39,898 bases of DNA from Deinococcus hopiensis KR-140 (GTDB lineage Bacteria; Deinococcota; Deinococci; Deinococcales; Deinococcaceae). Shown here piece after piece: positions 39,898 to 39,898 of the stretch. The notes beneath the pieces are model-generated. The model worked only from the letters and a program-made list of their open reading frames with translations, had not been told where the DNA came from and did not search any database. The DNA lies in NCBI GenBank assembly GCA_943327755.2, contig CALPYF020000039.1, forward strand, positions 1 through 39,898, read 5' to 3'. How positions within the stretch are numbered: position 1 is the first letter of the stretch; each line of letters begins with the position of its first letter. The position numbers and the translations under genes were made by a program.

Positions 39898-39898
39898 C

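Overview
The window is GC-rich bacterial chromosome that looks like Deinococcus. The signs are GC-rich codon use, many genes with a TANNNT -10 box 5-8 nt before the start codon and no Shine-Dalgarno (the leaderless style reported for Deinococcus), a short dcw segment, gyrB and uvrA (both known radiation/desiccation-response genes in the genus), radA, a BTAD-type regulator, and small palindromic intergenic repeats. The genus is inferred; no rRNA is present. About 37 genes are supported. No tRNA, rRNA, CRISPR array, complete insertion sequence or prophage was seen.

Layout. 1-2687: end of a dcw cluster, rsmH (5' end off the window), an FtsL-like protein and a short FtsI/PBP transpeptidase, each overlapping the next. 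2688-3135: gene-free and partly AT-rich. 3136-10650: a 3D-domain exported protein, an ABC-type permease, a pterin dehydratase/thioesterase pair, a kynurenine-formamidase-like enzyme (minus strand) divergent from a BTAD/TPR regulator, and a secreted subtilisin-like protease. 10661-12866: gyrB (minus) with terminator, sigma-70 promoter and an RDRM-like palindrome. 13000-17415: a VWA-domain membrane protein, a small protein, an S41 protease and a lipoprotein. 17512-20436: an RlmI-type methyltransferase, then an overlapping M23 peptidase/beta-propeller pair. 20480-24316: uvrA with its own RDRM-like site, overlapped by a membrane-protein gene. 24544-25648: DsbA-like/DsbB-like pair. 25778-28424 (minus): an SDR gene bracketed by inverted intergenic repeats, then etfB-etfA. 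28685-32273: a putative beta-barrel protein, a CMD-family protein (minus) and clpC. 32332-35330: an exported protein (minus), then DUF2087-radA-PH-domain protein. 35409-39658: a CDF metal exporter, an ArsR/SRPBCC pair, and a divergent LysR/MFS pair. 39659-39898: a terminator-like hairpin and an unidentified reading frame entering from the right.

How it fits together. The window combines core functions (division and wall synthesis, DNA topology and repair, proteolysis, rRNA modification, electron-transfer flavoprotein) with envelope and exported proteins. The most interesting unexplained signals are regulatory and structural. Two 17-bp palindromes agreeing at 13 of 17 positions lie before gyrB and uvrA. 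There are several families of intergenic palindromes, one pair of which brackets the SDR gene. The FtsI lacks most of its pedestal domain, the Clp ATPase lacks a middle domain, and GyrB has Ile in place of Asp in its EGDSAGG motif.
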